64,000 nt of DNA from Argyresthia goedartella (lineage: Eukaryota; Arthropoda; Insecta; Lepidoptera; Argyresthiidae), in assembly GCA_949825045.1 (NCBI GenBank), contig OX463820.1, positions 4,042,501 through 4,106,500 of the forward strand. Direction: 5' to 3'. Made by a program: the position numbers and the translations under genes. Shown here in pieces: positions 63,410 to 64,000 of this stretch. A model generated the notes under the pieces. That model saw only the letters and a list, made by a program, of their open reading frames with translations. It did no database searches and was not told the DNA's origin. Position 1 is the stretch's first letter. The number at the start of each line of letters is the position of its first letter.

Positions 63410-63487
63410 ATGGGTCAAGAGTCTGCTTGTGCGGCCGACGAAGAGGCGAACGTTCGAACTTGCTGTGAGAGGTCATTCAAGTATTAC
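63410..63487 (+). CDS. Candidate first coding exon (26 codons)
   Basis: ATG in good context (CAAAATGG) opens MGQESACAADEEANVRTCCE and six more residues, then TAC/GTAAGC, a consensus donor. Gly2 followed by Ser5 would fit N-myristoylation (MGxxxS), and Cys-Cys at 18-19 could be a zinc or palmitoyl site. There is no second exon in the window to confirm it. LINE-D (63565 onward) would lie in its first intron. Confidence 0.3.
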
Positions 63488-63564
63488 GTAAGCAAAATTT
63501 TAGTAGTTTTTGTTTCTTCTACCCACATTGTACCACACACATCATGCGCTAAAGACAAATTATT

Positions 63565-64000
63565 AACATCATAATTCATAATTTCTTTATTGCACACAAC
63601 TAATATATGGACAACAAGACTTACATAAAAATAGTGTACAAAGGCGAGCTTATCTCTAATAAGAGATCTCTTCCAGCAAACCAAATTAGGATGGGAATGG
63701 TCGATTGCTGAGCAGGGGTGACAATGTGTACAACAATATAATTTAGTACATATCTAAATAACTAACATATGGTTAGATATATGTTATATCTAAATAACTA
63801 ATATAAAACAATATTAACTAAATATACGAGGGCTTACATAAATATCATATAATATACTCGTACATGCTAAACATAAATACTATATAAATATATATAATTT
63901 TTAAATAAATATACTAATAAATACATACATACTACCTATATTTCTAAAGAGAAAGGTAATGCTTCTTCACGCGACTTTTAAATATATTAAGAGAAGGACT
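63565..64000 (-). mobile_element. LINE-D 3' end, third copy (continues past the window)
   Basis: The minus strand from 64000 reads a LINE C-terminus related to SLNIFKNRLKKHYLSL. A 3' UTR follows, with AGCTCGCCTTTGTACAC near 63655 and AATAAAGAAATTATG at about 63576-63590. It is clearly related to, but more diverged from, the palindrome copies (21440-22230 and 33310-37830). Confidence 0.75.

Noticed and set aside
1..64000. tRNA, rRNA or telomeric (TTAGG)n arrays
   Set aside because: I scanned for the B-box style GGTTCGAATCC, rRNA-like conserved blocks and TTAGG tandem repeats and found none.

Overview
This is eukaryotic, intron-bearing, AT-rich and extremely repeat-dense DNA, most likely from a moth or butterfly (Lepidoptera). 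The best evidence is a dispersed repeat at about 22472-22874 that I recognise from lepidopteran genomes: it opens CCGGTCAAGTGCGAGTC, holds a GACG tetranucleotide run and closes GGTACGGAACCCTAAAAA. Several LINE 3' ends, a DD37D (maT-type) mariner and further lepidopteran-type repeats at about 55.9 and 59.6 kb agree. I see no rRNA or tRNA gene, no CRISPR array and no bacterial operon. Species, and whether this is a W chromosome, cannot be decided here.

Left third (1-18831): an 11,019-bp tandem segmental duplication. Unit 2 is complete (7813-18831). Unit 1 is cut by the window edge (1-7812). Each unit carries a 5'-truncated LINE (LINE-A), a scrap of a second LINE (LINE-B), the C-terminal half of an RT protein with a restriction-like endonuclease (RLE-1), a host-like terminal exon (3700-3897 and 14788-14985), a foldback hairpin, a TTAA-flanked MITE, a direct-repeat cassette and an antisense LINE-C fragment. 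The units differ by roughly 1 percent plus informative indels. One is a 59-bp deletion that removes the predicted nuclease core from unit 1 only.

Middle (18407-41005): a large imperfect palindrome, left arm 18407-23048 and right arm 32888-41005. The arms share RLE-2 and LINE-D remnants. A young Ty3/Gypsy element (23131-32652, two 2209-bp LTRs, GGAG target duplication) sits at the axis. The right arm alone gained an antisense LINE (LINE-F, 704-codon open frame, inside a TA microsatellite) and a structurally intact mariner (36331-37639). The left arm alone has the lepidopteran repeat and a deletion of about 125 bp. Each arm therefore shows the empty site for insertions in the other.

Right third (41-64 kb): decayed LINE, gag, MITE and satellite remnants around sparse host sequence. 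A minus-strand host gene has its last two visible exons at 54078-54261 and 50276-50525. Their intron, originally about 60 bp, was expanded to 3.55 kb by LINE-C (31-bp target duplication), which was then hit by a Tc1-like DD34E element (52286-53876). A minus-strand exon at 61620-61790 is a paralogue of the exon duplicated in the tandem units. A possible short first coding exon lies at 63410-63487. The window closes inside another LINE-D copy.

Almost all protein-coding capacity is transposon-derived. The elements most likely to be still functional are the mariner (complete frame, matching inverted repeats) and the Gypsy pol (uninterrupted, although its gag is broken).
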